NCBI GenBank assembly: GCA_031310005.1
Contig: CM062379.1
Span: 6,758,001-6,822,000, forward strand
DNA length: 64,000 nucleotides
DNA from: Dactylellina haptotyla
Taxonomy: Eukaryota > Ascomycota > Orbiliomycetes > Orbiliales > Orbiliaceae
Direction: 5' to 3'
In this document: positions 1 to 13,154 of the stretch, piece by piece
How the letters are laid out: every line of letters starts with the position of its first letter
Position numbering within the stretch: the first letter of the stretch is position 1
Translations under genes and position numbers: made by a program
The notes under the pieces: model-generated
What the model was told of the DNA's origin: nothing
Database searches by the model: none
What the model saw: only the letters and a program-made list of their open reading frames with translations

Positions 1-969
1 TCCAATTAAAGAACCCAGATGGGCACATCTCTGAGGTACGCTATAAGAAATATATTCTACATGGAAATGCCTATTCTAACACTTTCGAAATAGCTCCGTG
101 CCACACTGCCCATAATGCTCTTCATCTCGCAGCATTATTTGACGAATGAGCAGAATGAAGTGCCAATAGTCACTAATCAAGTTACATCTGAGTCCGAAGT
201 CGCAGCGCCTCCACGATATGAGCAACACCAGTTAGATGAACTGTTCGACGGTGTCGACTTGGACATGTACCTGAGCCGTACGAACTCTCCAATACTCCTC
301 AGCAGATCAGGATCCGCCGAAAACCTCCAACAACTACATAGTAGCGGCTTAACTCCTCTCAGTTCGCTTTCGGGAACCTCGTCCCCGATGTTTGGCCATG
401 ACACCACTTCGACGTCGCGCTCTAGTAATGTGTCGTCCAACTCAATGTCAGGCCCATCTCTCTTGACGGCACACGGCCATGCGGATCTCATTGCTAGGCT
501 GCAACGAGCCCATCAGCGGCCAGCGGGATCGAGTGGAAGCTTGAACGCTTTGGCGAACAGCACGTCCTGGACGAACCCATCTAGTGGAAGGGAGTCACCG
601 ACGCTGGATTCACCAGCTGATAATCTCGCATCCCTCTCATCGAGCCCCACAGCAACTGTCGACATGTTGACAATGTGCAAGGTTCCATCGTACAGCACGG
701 CTATCAAAACGCCCACCCGAAACCTTAGTTTCGAGGACTCGCCGGCGTACGAGCGGGTTGCGAGCGGTCCTCCAAGCAGAACTGGATCCTATCAAAATCT
801 TGCCGAGCTGGACGAACGGCCAGGCTTCTCCCGATCTTCTAGTGAAAGCGGGATTAGCGGGCGCGACCAAGCAGAAGATCATAGTTCTGAAGGGAGCTCG
901 CATGCAATCAGCATCGGCCATCATCCGCATGGCGCTTCGAAGATGTTTTCTCCACGATGGCGCAGCTAG
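1..969 (+). CDS. Arrestin-domain protein, CreD/ART family (3' part)
   Basis: This is the 3' end of a gene that enters from the left edge. Exons are 1-35 (codon frame starts at base 3) and 91-969. The intron 36-90 has donor GTACGC, a CTAAC branch site and a TAG end. The junction reads NPDGHISE-LRATLPIMLF, then LTNEQNEVPI, as in the end of the C-terminal arrestin lobe of fungal CreD-type adaptors. Right after the fold lies APPRYEQHQLD, a PPxY motif of the kind that binds WW domains of the Rsp5/HulA ubiquitin ligase. The remaining roughly 230 residues are Ser/Thr-rich and probably disordered. Family knowledge: these adaptors recruit the ligase to plasma-membrane transporters for ubiquitin-driven endocytosis. 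The N-terminal arrestin lobe lies outside the window, so the exact paralogue cannot be fixed. Confidence 0.8.
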
Positions 970-2118
970 AGCAATTTTCCACACTCCTACTATCCTTGCA
1001 TCTCCTCTCACTACTCGAGCGACTGTGCTATCCGGAATGGCCGTTCAGCTTCCTCACTCAACCATAATTTCTTCTCTGTAACATATTTCTCTTCTCTTCT
1101 TTTTTTTTCTTATTCTTCTTGGTACGAAACATTAAACATTGGATGGCGTCAAAGTGCTTGGTGGCTTATTTATTCTATTGTTACCTCTTTTTTTCTTTCG
1201 GACTCTTTTCATATTCTTACTTTTGCAAATTTGCATGAGGGCTTCATCAAGTTGGCGTTTTTATTTTTCGGATTTTCTTCTTTCATGGAATAGAATGGCG
1301 GTTTTTAATGGTGGTGTTAGCATGAACCTTTTGTTTAGTTAGTTTTCATAAGTACACGCTCAATTTAGGATGCAGAAACTATCTCGCTCTCTTCCTCTTT
1401 CCTTTGTTACGTTTTTTATTCCGTTCATTTTGATATCCTTCTTTTTTCTCGTTTTTCCTTGAAACCGTCTGAGTCATCGATTTTCTATTCTTTCGATTTG
1501 GTGCATAGTCGGGATACTGCAGAGCCGGATGCATATGGTCCGGCAAGGAATTGAATTTACATTACAAAGCATACAGAATGGCTTTACTTTATTTGTTCAC
1601 ATGCAAGGTTATCAGTTCGTAGGAGTTCAGTTGATTAGGCAAGAAAGCGAGGGCGTTTATGATTTAAACCGGTTGGCGGTTGTATTTAGTTCTCTTTCGG
1701 TGTTCGCCCGAGAGAGCTAGAAATCTTGAAATTGGAAGGAAGAATCAACAACAAAGTATCCCAGATAACTCAATTTTTGGACTTGCGGATCCTGGCCTAG
1801 TTTTCCATCTATAAGGTATAATGGTACAATGGTACCATGAAATATGTACACCCTATAGCAATCGAAGTGATAGAATTGATTTATTTAATTTTATTTCATA
1901 GGGAGTAGAGATCTTGTGAGTCTCAGTGGAGGTTATTTTATAAACATACATGAATACTATCGCCTAAAGCTTGGGGGCTTTCGAGGCGCAATACTCGATA
2001 TCTCGTACGGAGCAAAGCTTAGCGGAATCAGCATCTTATTTCCCACCTGCCCCAAGCGAGGCAGACGACAAGCTTGCAACACGCAAGTTTCTAATGCATT
2101 TCCGTTCTCGGATTCTAC
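970..2118. other. Gene-free gap between convergent genes
   Basis: The arrestin gene (+) and the ankyrin gene (-) converge here. The stretch is T-rich after 1080, as expected for a 3' untranslated region. I see no supported gene, repeat or RNA. Confidence 0.5.
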
Positions 2119-5100
2119 TTATGTGTACCATTTGCCGACAATATCCTTGTTCTTCTGGCTTGTCTGGGAGTAGTAGTGATACCTTCTCCTTCTCTGAACC
2201 TTCTCCTTCGCCTGTCTCTTGGCCAATCTCTCCGCAGTCTCATTCGCCTCCTTCAACGAGACTAAGACTCTGGTGCTGCGCCCGCCAGCTGTAGCTTTAC
2301 CCACCGCTTGATCAAGAACCTTCCAGACCTTGACTGATTCTGCATCTTTCTCCTCGAACTCGAAGTCCTTCTTCTCTTCCTTCTTCTTGTCGCAGGACAT
2401 GCGAGTGACCGAGCCGTTGTAAGTCCAGCTCCCCCAGCTGTTATAATCCACGCTTGGGATTTCTTTGACGATGTGCTGGTAGCGCTTCGCATCGGCGAGC
2501 TCTAGCGCCGTCATGCCGTTGGCGTTTTCGGTAAGTATGATGTCCGGGGTGGCGACCTTTACGATATGCTGGAGCATGCCGACATTGGTCTCCTTCGCCG
2601 CGGTGTGGATTGGTAAGTCGCCGAGTGAGGTGCGGAGACCGAGGTCGATGCCCTTGGAGTGTTCCAGGAGCTTTTCGATAACCTCTGGGGAAGCAGAGGA
2701 ACCGCCGCCGTAGTAGCCTGACGGGCGGCACATGTAGTATGCGAGAGGGGTGTATGCAACGTCATCGCCCAAGCCGCGCTGAGTGAAACCCCAGGCCTTG
2801 AAGTCTTCAGGGAGGATATCAAGGCACTCAGTGATTTGTTCAAGAGTTCTCTTGGCGCTGGAGTAGCTGTAGTAGTCGTCGAAGCTCTGAACACCATTAA
2901 GGATCATGTGAATGAGGTTTCGGCCTGTGTCTTGCTGTTTAGCGTGTTGGTCTGCACCAAGGTTGATGAGTGCTTGGATAGCATATTTGTTCACGACAGA
3001 GCCAGCAAACAGGAGTGGGGTGACACCAAAGCAATTATCCTTGGATTCGAGAAGTGATGGATTTTTATTGAGGAAGTACTTCATGTTACTTTCGTACCAG
3101 GTCACTTTCTCTTGATCCGTCTTCTCTTTGTCATCTCTGATGGCTATATTTGTGACAACGGCGTGGAGGAGAAGTGGGTGCTCATAGCCCATCCAACGTT
3201 TGATAGTAACCTTGTCGGCCTTCTGGAGGTTCTTGAGATATCTGTTCTCTTCTGCGTTCTTCTGGGCCTCGAGTTTCTTCTGATATTCACGAAGCGCAGC
3301 TTCAGGGGCATCAGTTTGAAGCCACTCGAAGACTTTGTGAGAACCAAAGTGCGCGGCGAATAGTGCCATCGGTTGCCTGTCGGAACTAGTATTATTATTG
3401 GTTTCATTAGGGTTCGCGGCCTTAGCCCAGTCCTTTCGCTTTTTGCCATGAATGCTGAGACCGAGATAAAACTTGGGCTTATCAGGCATTTCGTCCTCTT
3501 CCTCTTCATTGTCTTTAGTGTCCTTTTTTTCGGCAAGCAAAGCACCAATGCCGTGATGCTGAAGAAGATACTCCAAAATATCGATACGTTCGTAATGAAC
3601 AGCCGCTTCACCCTCGTGAGGGGCGAATGGAGTACAGAATGCGCTAGCGTCGTATGCCAGCGAACTCGATTTAGAACCTGCCTCCAATTTTTCGAGAGTT
3701 GAGACGATATACTTGACAAGATCAAAGTCTCCAGCCACTACAGCTTGGTACAGGATTGAAGAGTTTTGGAACAGGATTAAAGAGCTCGCAACCTAGTTAG
3801 ACATAAGTTAGAGAGTGTGTTTTCATATTTAGGGTTATTGGAGAGCCATACCTTTGTTTTATCGTACCCAGGTGCCTCTAGGACAAAGGGCACGGCTGTC
3901 CTGATGAAATCGGTTGTTTTTATACCACTCCTCACTTCCTTCCCCAAATTTGCAATATTGTCGATAGTGAGTTTTCCTTCTGTCAAATCCACTTGCTCAA
4001 CATACAGCTCAGCGTTTTCATCGTCAGATTCGTAGTCACTGCCATATTCATCCGATTCTTCATAGTATGCATTGTACTGCTTCTCGGTATCGTCTTCGGG
4101 CGATTGTTGGGCAGTTGCGATGCTCAAGATGGTATTAAGTAGCTCCTTTGGATGCTTTCGGTAGACAGCGATGGAGAACATGTTGTGCCCGAGCTGGTTT
4201 GCTGCTGTGATATGCAATGGAGTTTTATCTTTCTCCCAAGAAGTAGTAGTGTATTTCTTGATGGTTTCCTCGTCTCCATCCCAGGTAGCCTTGAATAATT
4301 CCTGATAAGCTGCAGTCAAAGATTCACTCTTATTGGCTTGGCTGAAGGTGAATTTGATTTCGAACTCGCCCGCAGGTACAGGCACTTCCTTCGAATCTGT
4401 GCTCGATTCATAATCACTATCATCATCATTCTTGTTGTTACTCTTCTTCCACATTGCGGGTTGGAGTTCTTTGTACGACTTGGCACCTTTTGATACCAAC
4501 CATTCAGCGATTTCCTTATATCGCTTAGCCAAAGCTTTGAGCTTCTCCTCTTTCTCCTTGACTTTTTCGAGATCATAAGTTTGGATATCTCCATTCTTAA
4601 TGTTCTTTTCAAGATTCTCGTTGAAAGTCTTTCGAGTTTTGTTTTCATTCTCGACGATAAGAGACGCCATCCAGTGCTCATATGTGCCTTCTTTGTATTC
4701 TGCAGGGAGGGAAACCATGTCACGTGGGGTTTGGCTCTCTTTCCGCTTCCTTTGCTCTTCCCGGAATGTTTCAAGCCCAGTATTCAAGTACTTAACCTTC
4801 TTCTTAACAAGATCTATTAAGGTCATATGCCTATATGTTTATCGGTTAGCTTCTATGTTTCGAGTTTGATTGTTAGAACTTGGGGTTAGTCTTACTTTTG
4901 ATTGTACCTGCTTCTATTTCCGGCATCATCATCCAGGGGAGCACTACCAGAAGAATAAGAAGAAGGATCAACACCGAGTTCAATACATTTGACGAAGACT
5001 TCAGGCATTTCTGCTTCCAAGGCAAGTTCTGCGGGTTGTTCGTGATAGTCAAGGAAGTTTTGATACATTGAAGCCCTGTTAGCGCTGCTATTTGGCTTCT

Positions 5101-7939
5101 TGGTCGCTTTAACAAACTCGTCAAAGGTGATCTCAGGAGATATTCCCTTTTCAAGGAGCATCAGTGCCTTATCTTGATCGCCAAGTCGAATTCTAATTGC
5201 AAGTTAGTTAGGAGAAACGATTAAGCAAGAGCAAAGGGAAGAACGTACGCGACAATGAGCGAGTTATTAGGCGTAGCCCTCCAGCTGTCAGATGAGATGA
5301 TATGCTTAGCCGCTGCCATGGCTGAAGCAGCATCCTCTTCGAAGAGGATCTTCAAGCAATCCAGATCTCCCATTTGAACGATACGCATAAAGGCGGAGAC
5401 GCCACTCATATCCGCCTGAGCTGAGGAAGCCCCGAGTTCGAGAAGAGTGCGAAGCATTCTCTCTCGCTGCTCCTTCTTTGGTAGATTGACAATTAGATGG
5501 ATTGTGAGCAAGGCAGACCTGGGGATTCCTTGATAGTCAAATCCGACTTTGACTCTATACGTAAAAAGCAGTTAGATGTCTAGATATCCAACTAGATTTC
5601 ATGAAGCAAGAACTTACGGTTGCAAGACGTCAGCACCAAACTCCGAAACAAGGAGCTCTACGACATCCTTGTGGCCATTGACAATAGCAAAATGAAGTGG
5701 AGACATTTGATAATCCCAATCTGTTAAATTGATATCAAGCACATCATCTTGCTCTTCTTCAGCTCCTAGAGCTCCAGCTTCGGGCTCCTCAGACTTCTTC
5801 TTATTGACTTCGACGAAAGAAGATGCTCCAGAGCGAGCAGTTCGGGCAGTAACTGATCCATCCTCGGATACCATCTCGATGTCTTCATCCTCGTCTTCAT
5901 CTGCCATTTCTTCGTCTTCGTCGCTATTTTCCTGTGTATTTTCCATTTCCCTATGATGATAGTGTTAAGGACGATTCAAGTTATATTCAGGTAGACATGC
6001 TTACTCGTCTTCTCCTTCCTTCTTAGCAGGGAGGCCTTTAGCGGCGCGTTCTCTATCCTCCCTCTCGTCACGAATTTCCTCATTTTCTTGACTCTTTAAC
6101 AATAGGAGTTTGACGATCTCAGGCTCTCCCCTAGCAGCCGCAATGTGTAAAGCGGTGCGACCATCAACAATACGCCAGACCATCTTAGCACCTGCATCGA
6201 GAAGGATCTTCACAATTTCCGGGGTAGATGTAAGGGCTGCGAGATGAAGAGGAGTTCTGCCAGTATGGTCTCGTCGGTTGACGTCATGACCCTCTTCGGC
6301 GGCCCACTTCCTCACTGCATCTACATCTTTAGCGACGATAGCCTTGCAAAGAGTCTCATCGTCCCCGATGTACGCCATTTCAGTCCAATCTTCCTCCGTA
6401 ACTGGGTTGAAAGAGCCAATTTCCTGACGGCCTGGGTCGTCCTTCAAGAAACTCATCTTGCCACGGACGTATGTTTTATCATCCTCGGCTTGGAGCTCCT
6501 TCTCTTCGTCATTCTTAGCCTCTGGACAATAACCGCAGCAATCTTCAATGATGTCCTTGACACTTCCAATGAACACCGGGTGGCGATGAAGATAAGCTGC
6601 GCGTTCCTTTTGAGCCCGCTTGTTCCATTCGGCATTAAGAAGCATATCCTTCTGGTAGAGAAGCTTCTCGGATCTCTTCGCATTATGTGGTTTACCGTAT
6701 GGGATCGAGATGGTGTGGTAGCTACTCTGTTCTTCTTCAGAGATCTCCCATTCTGGAATTTCGGCTTCTGCCTTTAGATCGCCGTTGAGAGTTTTCTTAC
6801 TTCTGTGGAACGTCTTTGCTGGTCGACCTCGCTCGCTACGTCTATCTTCGAGATATGTTTCACGTTCTTCAGCGTCAGGAAGACGTTCGAGAACAAGAAG
6901 CTTCGCGAGACCTTTCAACCTGTTGATGCTGCGCTCATAGATTGTAGGATCGATCTTCTCGCGTGTGAGACCGGGATAGTGAACCTCAAATCCACGGCGG
7001 CGGTACTTGCTCAAACGGAATTCATAAGACGGACTGCGACGCGTGAGGTCGACGTCGTTGCATTGGAGCATCCAGGAGGCAATAGCACGGGGGTTGGCAT
7101 ATACTTGGCTTCCATCGTAAGCAACGCAAGCACAGCTCACGTCGAAACCGGTAAGGATCTCACTGATGCTCGAGTAGAGACGAAGAACAATCTGGATGTG
7201 ACGGTTTGGATACTGTGACACAATGGTTATCGTGTTCTTGGTTCGGATGCTAGTTGTTTCCCAGAGAAGATTGTCACGAATTGTAGCTTCAATTGATTCC
7301 ATTCTCTTGATGGCGACGTCCTCATCTTTTGTCCCGTAGATGAAAAGGTCTACATCACTAGATGGGGCGATTTTCTCATGATACCAATCTCTTAGCGAAC
7401 GCTTGGTCGCCTTCTGTTCCTGTGGGACTGGAAGAATTGGAGTCAAAACGCTGCTCCCGGCAGCGATAATGTTCGTCCAATCCAGATTTTGAAGGGCACC
7501 TGTACAAAATTTCCATCTTAGCTTGTGGGTTTATTCTATAGCATTTGAATTAGGGTTTACCTTCACTGAATATAGCAAAATTCTTCTTGAACTCATCAAA
7601 GTCCACAATAGCTCTTTCACCATTCTTCTTTCGAACCTTCTCGTCGAGCTCCATCAAATATTTAGACTTAGCTTCAGGAGTCTCGGCTTCCAGGTTTCTG
7701 GCCTGGACCTTAATCGCAGATTCGAGCCCTGCGTCCCCATAGATTGGAACCAGCCCAACGGTGTTGTCTGCCAACGCCGCATTTGAAGGGTCCTGGGCGA
7801 AAAGCGCACGCAACTTGCCCTCATATTCGAGATATGGTTGAATGAGGTCTCGCACAGGCTTACCTTCGTTCTCAGCGATATAAGACAAGAACAAAGCCGG
7901 CGCCACAGGAACTGACGGGAGAGATTCAGAGCCGCTCAT
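2119..7939 (-). CDS. Large ankyrin-repeat protein with nucleotidyltransferase-like N-terminal domain
   Basis: Seven exons read from 7939 downward: 7939-7561, 7499-6005, 5950-5618, 5554-5249, 5192-4896, 4830-3852 and 3792-2119. All joins are GT-AG and keep one frame of 1820 residues. Residues 128-300 carry GSS (141-143), SSDVDLFIYG (173-182), then GFDVSCACVAYDG (244-256) and PSYEFRLSKYRRRGF (283-297). The G-S followed by D-x-D pattern resembles the polymerase-beta-type nucleotidyltransferase core. Ankyrin repeats are clear near residues 540-605 (GRTPLHLAA, GRTALHIAA) and again after an acidic linker (MSPLHFAIVNGHKDVVELL). Weaker repeats continue to the C-terminus, mixed with charged Lys/Glu segments. 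The function is unknown. Ankyrin arrays usually bind proteins, and whether the N-terminal domain is catalytic cannot be judged. The donor of the fifth exon has a nearby alternative in the same frame. Confidence 0.8.
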
Positions 7940-9548
7940 TTCGTTTGCTTGTGGTAGCGTGTTGGAGCTTGAGAATTGACGAAATCCACAAATCCGATGC
8001 TGGTCTAGGAAACCAAAGTGAGGTTGGTTGAGGATTCTATTACGACAGACACTGAAGCTAGAATCCGGCTACAGGTGTTTGTCAATTGAATTGCGTCTAG
8101 AGAATTATAATCGCCTATAATGGTTTTGACAAATTCCAAGCAAGAAAACAGGAACAGGAATCGAGCTTCCCGGATACCTTTATAGTTTGGCTAAGCCCAC
8201 GACATACTGCATCTCCAAGACGTTGGAAACAGCTAGCCCTAGCTGCAACGCTCCTCACCACAATCTCCAACATTTTCTCGTAGAAACCCGAGGAAATTCG
8301 CGTGGCCCCCTCTTTTACTTCCCCATTGAGCCCTGAACAAAAAGCTCCCTGACAATCTTACACGATCTCCAAGAAGACCCGCTTAGACCGGATTCGTCGG
8401 TAGCTCTCCGGAGAGGGCTTGGCAATGCGGTTGCAGCTGGCTGGCTTTTCTCGCTAAATTTAACGAGGGTGCAGGGGCCAAAGCTGAAGACTCACCACGG
8501 TGCACCCCACCGCCACCGAGATCATGACTCTGTTCGCTCTTAACACGTCAATTTCAGCTTAGGGGTCCGTGTAAATTGCTCACGGCTGACCGCGAAGTCA
8601 GGTGAAATGGCGCCTTTGCAACCTCCCACTCCACTTCCATGCACGCCGGTGACTGTTTCAATGGCAATTTCATTCTCAAAGTCAGCGTGGGGACTCATAA
8701 ATAGTTCGTGCACCAAGCCGAGTCCCGAAGGGGATGTCAGTCGCGATCATGGGTGATGGGCCTGACATAAACTAACGGGTTGTTTCACCAAGTGTGGTGG
8801 TACGCAGCCCATGATATCACTTTCAACTTTAAAGGTTCTGCATTCAGCCAAAATTTTGTCATGTCGTAAATTTCAGTCGTAAAAGGAAGAGGTCTATGAG
8901 ACTCCGACTACGGACAGAATAATTGACCCTGGATCTTACTTTCAATCAGTTTCTCGTATTCGTTCGGGACAAACGACTCTAAGCTGACAATGCTTATGTT
9001 GAGTTTATATTATCATTATTACACACGCGTATATTGCATATATCTGACTAACTGATCCAGACTCATCAAGCTTGCAAGTAGACAATAACTTAAGTACTTA
9101 TAAAATATTTATCTTCTAAATTTCGGAATTCATACTGTTCGGCTACATTGGCTGTCGTAACTGCTATACGACACGGCAAGACAAAATATACACTTTTGCC
9201 TATAGTGTCACTGTGGACCTCCTACTAGGAATGAATTATCTGTAAGGAAATATGAGATTTTGTACTTTTATCATAATAAGCAGCGATTGTCTGATTAAGT
9301 CGTGGGTTCCGATGGTCCGGATGTCTGAATCCGTAAACCAGCTTGCTGTATAAGAGTATTTGTTCTCAACGAGAGTCTACAGAGTCGGACAGCCCAGATT
9401 TGAATATCAGCTGGAATATTCCTGGTAATGAAAATCCAATCAACAATTTGGCATACTGGTAATATAACCATCTATTAAATTGAATGAACCGCCGAACTCG
9501 CCGAAACATTCCATCAATAATAGAAGAATATCTTTAGCGCGCCACTAA
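7940..9548. other. Gene-free stretch upstream of the ankyrin gene
   Basis: It holds the promoter of the ankyrin gene and the 3' flank of the F-box gene, both on the minus strand. Base composition shifts to AT-rich after about 8990. I see no supported gene or repeat. Confidence 0.5.
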
Positions 9549-10292
9549 TCAACTTGCGTATCTTCCCAACTTAAAGTGGTGTAACTTCACACCCATTTTG
9601 ATATCCGTCCCCACATTCAGCGCGACCCAAACCTGAACTGTCCCAAGAACTTGAAAATCGGATACCGGCACTTGATCATCCAGAAATATGTGCTCAATCA
9701 GTGTATTTAACACATCCGAGAGCCTTAAACTACTCTTCGGGACAGACACACATTTGTAACGGGAATAGTACCGCGACGGCTTGTAACACATGAAGATGTT
9801 GTAACCTTCTGGATGGAGGGGCCGACACAACTCCACATCAGGAAGGAAAGCTATCATAGGGAGATCATAGATCGCGGCTCTGCGGTAAAGGCTCCCCCAG
9901 TGGGTTTTTGGGATGTGCGATATTGACATCCAAAATTTCTGGATCCCAGGGACTATCCAGGAAGCGAATTCGAAGTTGAAGCTGCCGGGTACGCCGTATT
10001 TGGGAGGGAAGTAGAATTCACGGTCCTGTCGAACAGGTAGCGGGATCATAGACTTATCCCACCGCCAGGTTTTCCAGCGTAGGGTTGGAGAGGAATTTAA
10101 TATCCCACTCCATTTTTTGGATACCAGACGAGCCCTGGTGAGGAGGAATATCTTGTCGAGGTAAATTAAGACATTCTCGAGTAGCTCGTATGTGTTTAAT
10201 ACTTTTGAAGTTGCAGAAGCCGGTATAATATTTATTGTTACCGGATCTGGCGATCCTGAGATATCATCGTTAAGTTTTTCCGTGTTGTTCAT
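9549..10292 (-). CDS. F-box-like protein, 247 residues
   Basis: Single exon. After a disordered start, residues 32-75 (YELLENVLIYLDKIFLLTRA, then RLVSKKWSGILNSSPTLRWK) match the F-box pattern: a helix with Leu-Glu-Asn-Val-Leu, a short turn, a helix with VSKKW, and the common trailing SSPTLR. The rest is aromatic-rich and has no recognisable repeat. Family knowledge: F-box proteins bind Skp1 and choose substrates for SCF ubiquitin ligases. Fungal genomes carry many such short F-box genes of unknown target. It resembles only in kind the two tandem F-box genes at 44108-47281, which are longer and have a different downstream region. Confidence 0.7.
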   Translation of the reverse strand: MNNTEKLNDDISGSPDPVTINIIPASATSKVLNTYELLENVLIYLDKIFLLTRARLVSKKWSGILNSSPTLRWKTWRWDKSMIPLPVRQDREFYFPPKYGVPGSFNFEFASWIVPGIQKFWMSISHIPKTHWGSLYRRAAIYDLPMIAFLPDVELCRPLHPEGYNIFMCYKPSRYYSRYKCVSVPKSSLRLSDVLNTLIEHIFLDDQVPVSDFQVLGTVQVWVALNVGTDIKMGVKLHHFKLGRYAS

Positions 10293-13154
10293 CTGCGTAG
10301 CTTTCTTTTCAGGGAGCTATATACAAAATTAGCTAAGGGGCGGCGAAAATTGCATTCCAGAACCTTGGATTTGCCTCAGCCTTAGGTGACAGAGCCGCTA
10401 TCACGGGCTAGCTTAGGATTCGCACATGCCTGTTTCGGTTGTACGTGAGGTTTTTTTTCCTTCCTGGTGTTTCTTTGTTTAGAAAAACATCAGGCCGCTG
10501 ACAATCGCATTTAGCGAAAGAATGGGGTTTCCATAGGACCAGCGGTTTCCGGCGAGAGGGAGAAAAAAAAAAAAAAAAATCTTCATTTCAATTGGTCTTT
10601 GGCGGCCATGGAACAAAAATGCAAATTCAGACTTGACGTTGGTCGTGGTGGAGGCAAAAAGGTCAAAAATAACTATTGTTGCGTTCGTTTGGCACACCGT
10701 CCCGCCGCCATTTTGGCGTTCGCTTCGACTTCCCCGTGAAACCGACTGCATGAAGCGCGTAATGGCCAAAAAAAAAATAGAAAAACCACTCGGCCGGTTT
10801 TTGTTCGCCCGCCGCAGTTACACCAAGGAGACGGAACTTAGCTCCCTGGTTGTCCACGATGCCAAGGCTGTTGAAACAACCTCCAAGAGAAGACAATAAT
10901 AGGATGAGATGGTGATGCCCATGCTCCGCTTCTATAGATATGGCCTCCTAAATCAGGAAATCGAGGGGAAAAAAGTCCGCGGTGAATTTGAAATGAAGAA
11001 GAACCAGTATAGGAGGAGTCAGATTGGTTGAAGGCGACTTGCTCCATTGTCTATCTGACGTGAGGATTGGACAGCTCGAGGACGGGTGTACGTACTCCTG
11101 TGCAGGATATCGCAAAGGGTGGTGGGGTGGAAGCGAACGAGCATGGAAAAGCACACTAGCCACTATCGGGCGTCTGAAACAACATGGCCTTGCGCAGAGG
11201 CTAGAGCGAAGCAGGTTTTCCAGATGTCAGGATTGCGCCAAAGTGAAAATCAAGGACAAAATGTCATATGCGGGAAAAGACTGAAGGACTCAGCCGTCGA
11301 AGACTCGTTTATTTTTTGCTCAAAGATAGCATCAATCAATCGATCCCGTCTGCTGGAATATCAATATCGCTCCGGACTCACCCTTCCGGTCTCAAGCGCC
11401 TGCGGATCGATCCCACTTTGAGAGATATCTCGAGAACACACACTGTTGCAATCACCGAACCCGCCCGGGTTCCAAGATCAAGAAGGGAAGGGGAGGGAAA
11501 AATAGAAGAAGCACGGCGACTCTGCATGGAATCCATAGCCTATCATTGACTTGCCCGCCAGTCGCCATCGGACGATCCAAACTTGAACCTGAGAGAGAGC
11601 GAGAGAGCAGGCAAGCAAGCGTCAGGGGGGTGCATCTCTCTCTTCGTTTCTCATTCTCCGTTTCTTCTCTCGCACTGACACGGCGGGGGTAAAAATAACA
11701 TCCCATCAGTCAATCAATCAATCAAAATATATCCTATCCGTTTCTATTTTTTGAACCACTATAGTTCTATCGAACATTAACAGACACTGACTAAGCCAGC
11801 GACCCTCGTCCGGGCCTTGTCTGTGCAAGTTTCCTACTGTTGCATTGGACGGACGGTCCCTACATCATATCAGACCAGTCCGCCTGTCTGGTTTGACACG
11901 CTGACGTTTGTTTCCTGTGGGCGACGATAACAAGCTACTTACTCCTCGACCGTTGATTGAGTGACGTGACGTTCTGTCGCACATTCCCCATTCCAGATTG
12001 TCACCACCAGTATACTCCCTAGCTCTTCCTCACAGCTCTTCTGCCGCTGTCCGGTCACTGCATCGGCTGTTCTTATTATCGAATAGCCATCGCCATCCGT
12101 CGAACCTCTGGCTGTTGGGAGAACGACCCTTGCCGTTGTTCTTGCCATATTGCTCGTTCATTGCCGTTGTTTGACGCTACGGCGAAACGTCTTTCCTTCC
12201 TTTCCTTCCTTCCCTTCCTTCGAGCTCTCCACCCGCCGTAGTGCATTGGCCCCCCTTCCTCCCTTCCGTTCGAACCAGTCGGAACCGGTGCCCGATACGG
12301 CCTAATAGGTATCTACCACATGTAAGAAGCGCTCATTTGAAGGTACATGTACCTCGCCCGCATTCTTCTTCTCTCTCCCCCTTGGATTGATTGATCAACT
12401 GGATCCAATTCGTTCGATTGTGCACGGCGTAGACCGACCAATATCAAGATCGATTGGAGACTCCATCTGCATTTTTCGAAACGGTGGAACCCAGGTCGGA
12501 CGACGATTGGGTCACAATTCGGGTCTGAGAAGGAATACATACCGCAGGCTGGAAGAGGAAGCAGACAAGACCCCAACAGCCGAAAGAGAGCAGCGAGAGA
12601 ATAATTCCAGAAAATTAAAAAATAAATTAAGGAAGACGGGCAGAAAGAGACAGGAACAGGGCAGGCGGGCAGGAACGAGGAACGAGGCTTTTTTGCTCCC
12701 TTCTCCCCCCCACCTGCGGCCTTGATATTATCGACGGAACGAGGGAGGACGAGAGGACGTTCGAAGAAGGGCGTCCGTCGCAATTCGATTCACCCATCCG
12801 GCGGGCCACGAGGAGCGCCCGATCAGGAAGGGTCGCTCGCTTGCTGCTACGAGTTTTATTCTCGTTCTTCTTCTTATTATTTTATTTAACAGGGCTTTTA
12901 ATAGCATCGCAGCGCACTTGTCAGCGCCTGTTCCTACGCACTTGCTCGCTCTGAGCAGCACACAAAAAAGCAAAGGCCGGCTGAGGGTGCACAAACGACG
13001 GCCGCCGCAACAACACCATCGCCAATTTCAACCTCGTCCCCAAATTAATCCTTCCTCGAGGATTCATTCTCTCGCCCATTCATTCACTCATTCATCCGCC
13101 CATTCATTCGCTCCCACCACGACGGACAGGGAAGAGCGCCAATCTGTGACAACA
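10293..13154. other. Long upstream region and probable leader of STE20
   Basis: There are 2.86 kb without a supported gene. It contains an A-tract at about 10562-10579, a pyrimidine-rich run of TTCC repeats at about 12190-12235, and ATTC-type short repeats near 13065-13115. The neighbouring F-box gene and STE20 diverge from here. Such long regions upstream of fungal signalling genes often hold long, intron-bearing 5' leaders, but I cannot place a transcription start. Confidence 0.5.

Noticed and set aside
12180-12240. A regulatory repeat made of TTCC runs
   Set aside because: Pyrimidine-rich tracts are common in fungal promoters and leaders. There is no evidence for more than that.
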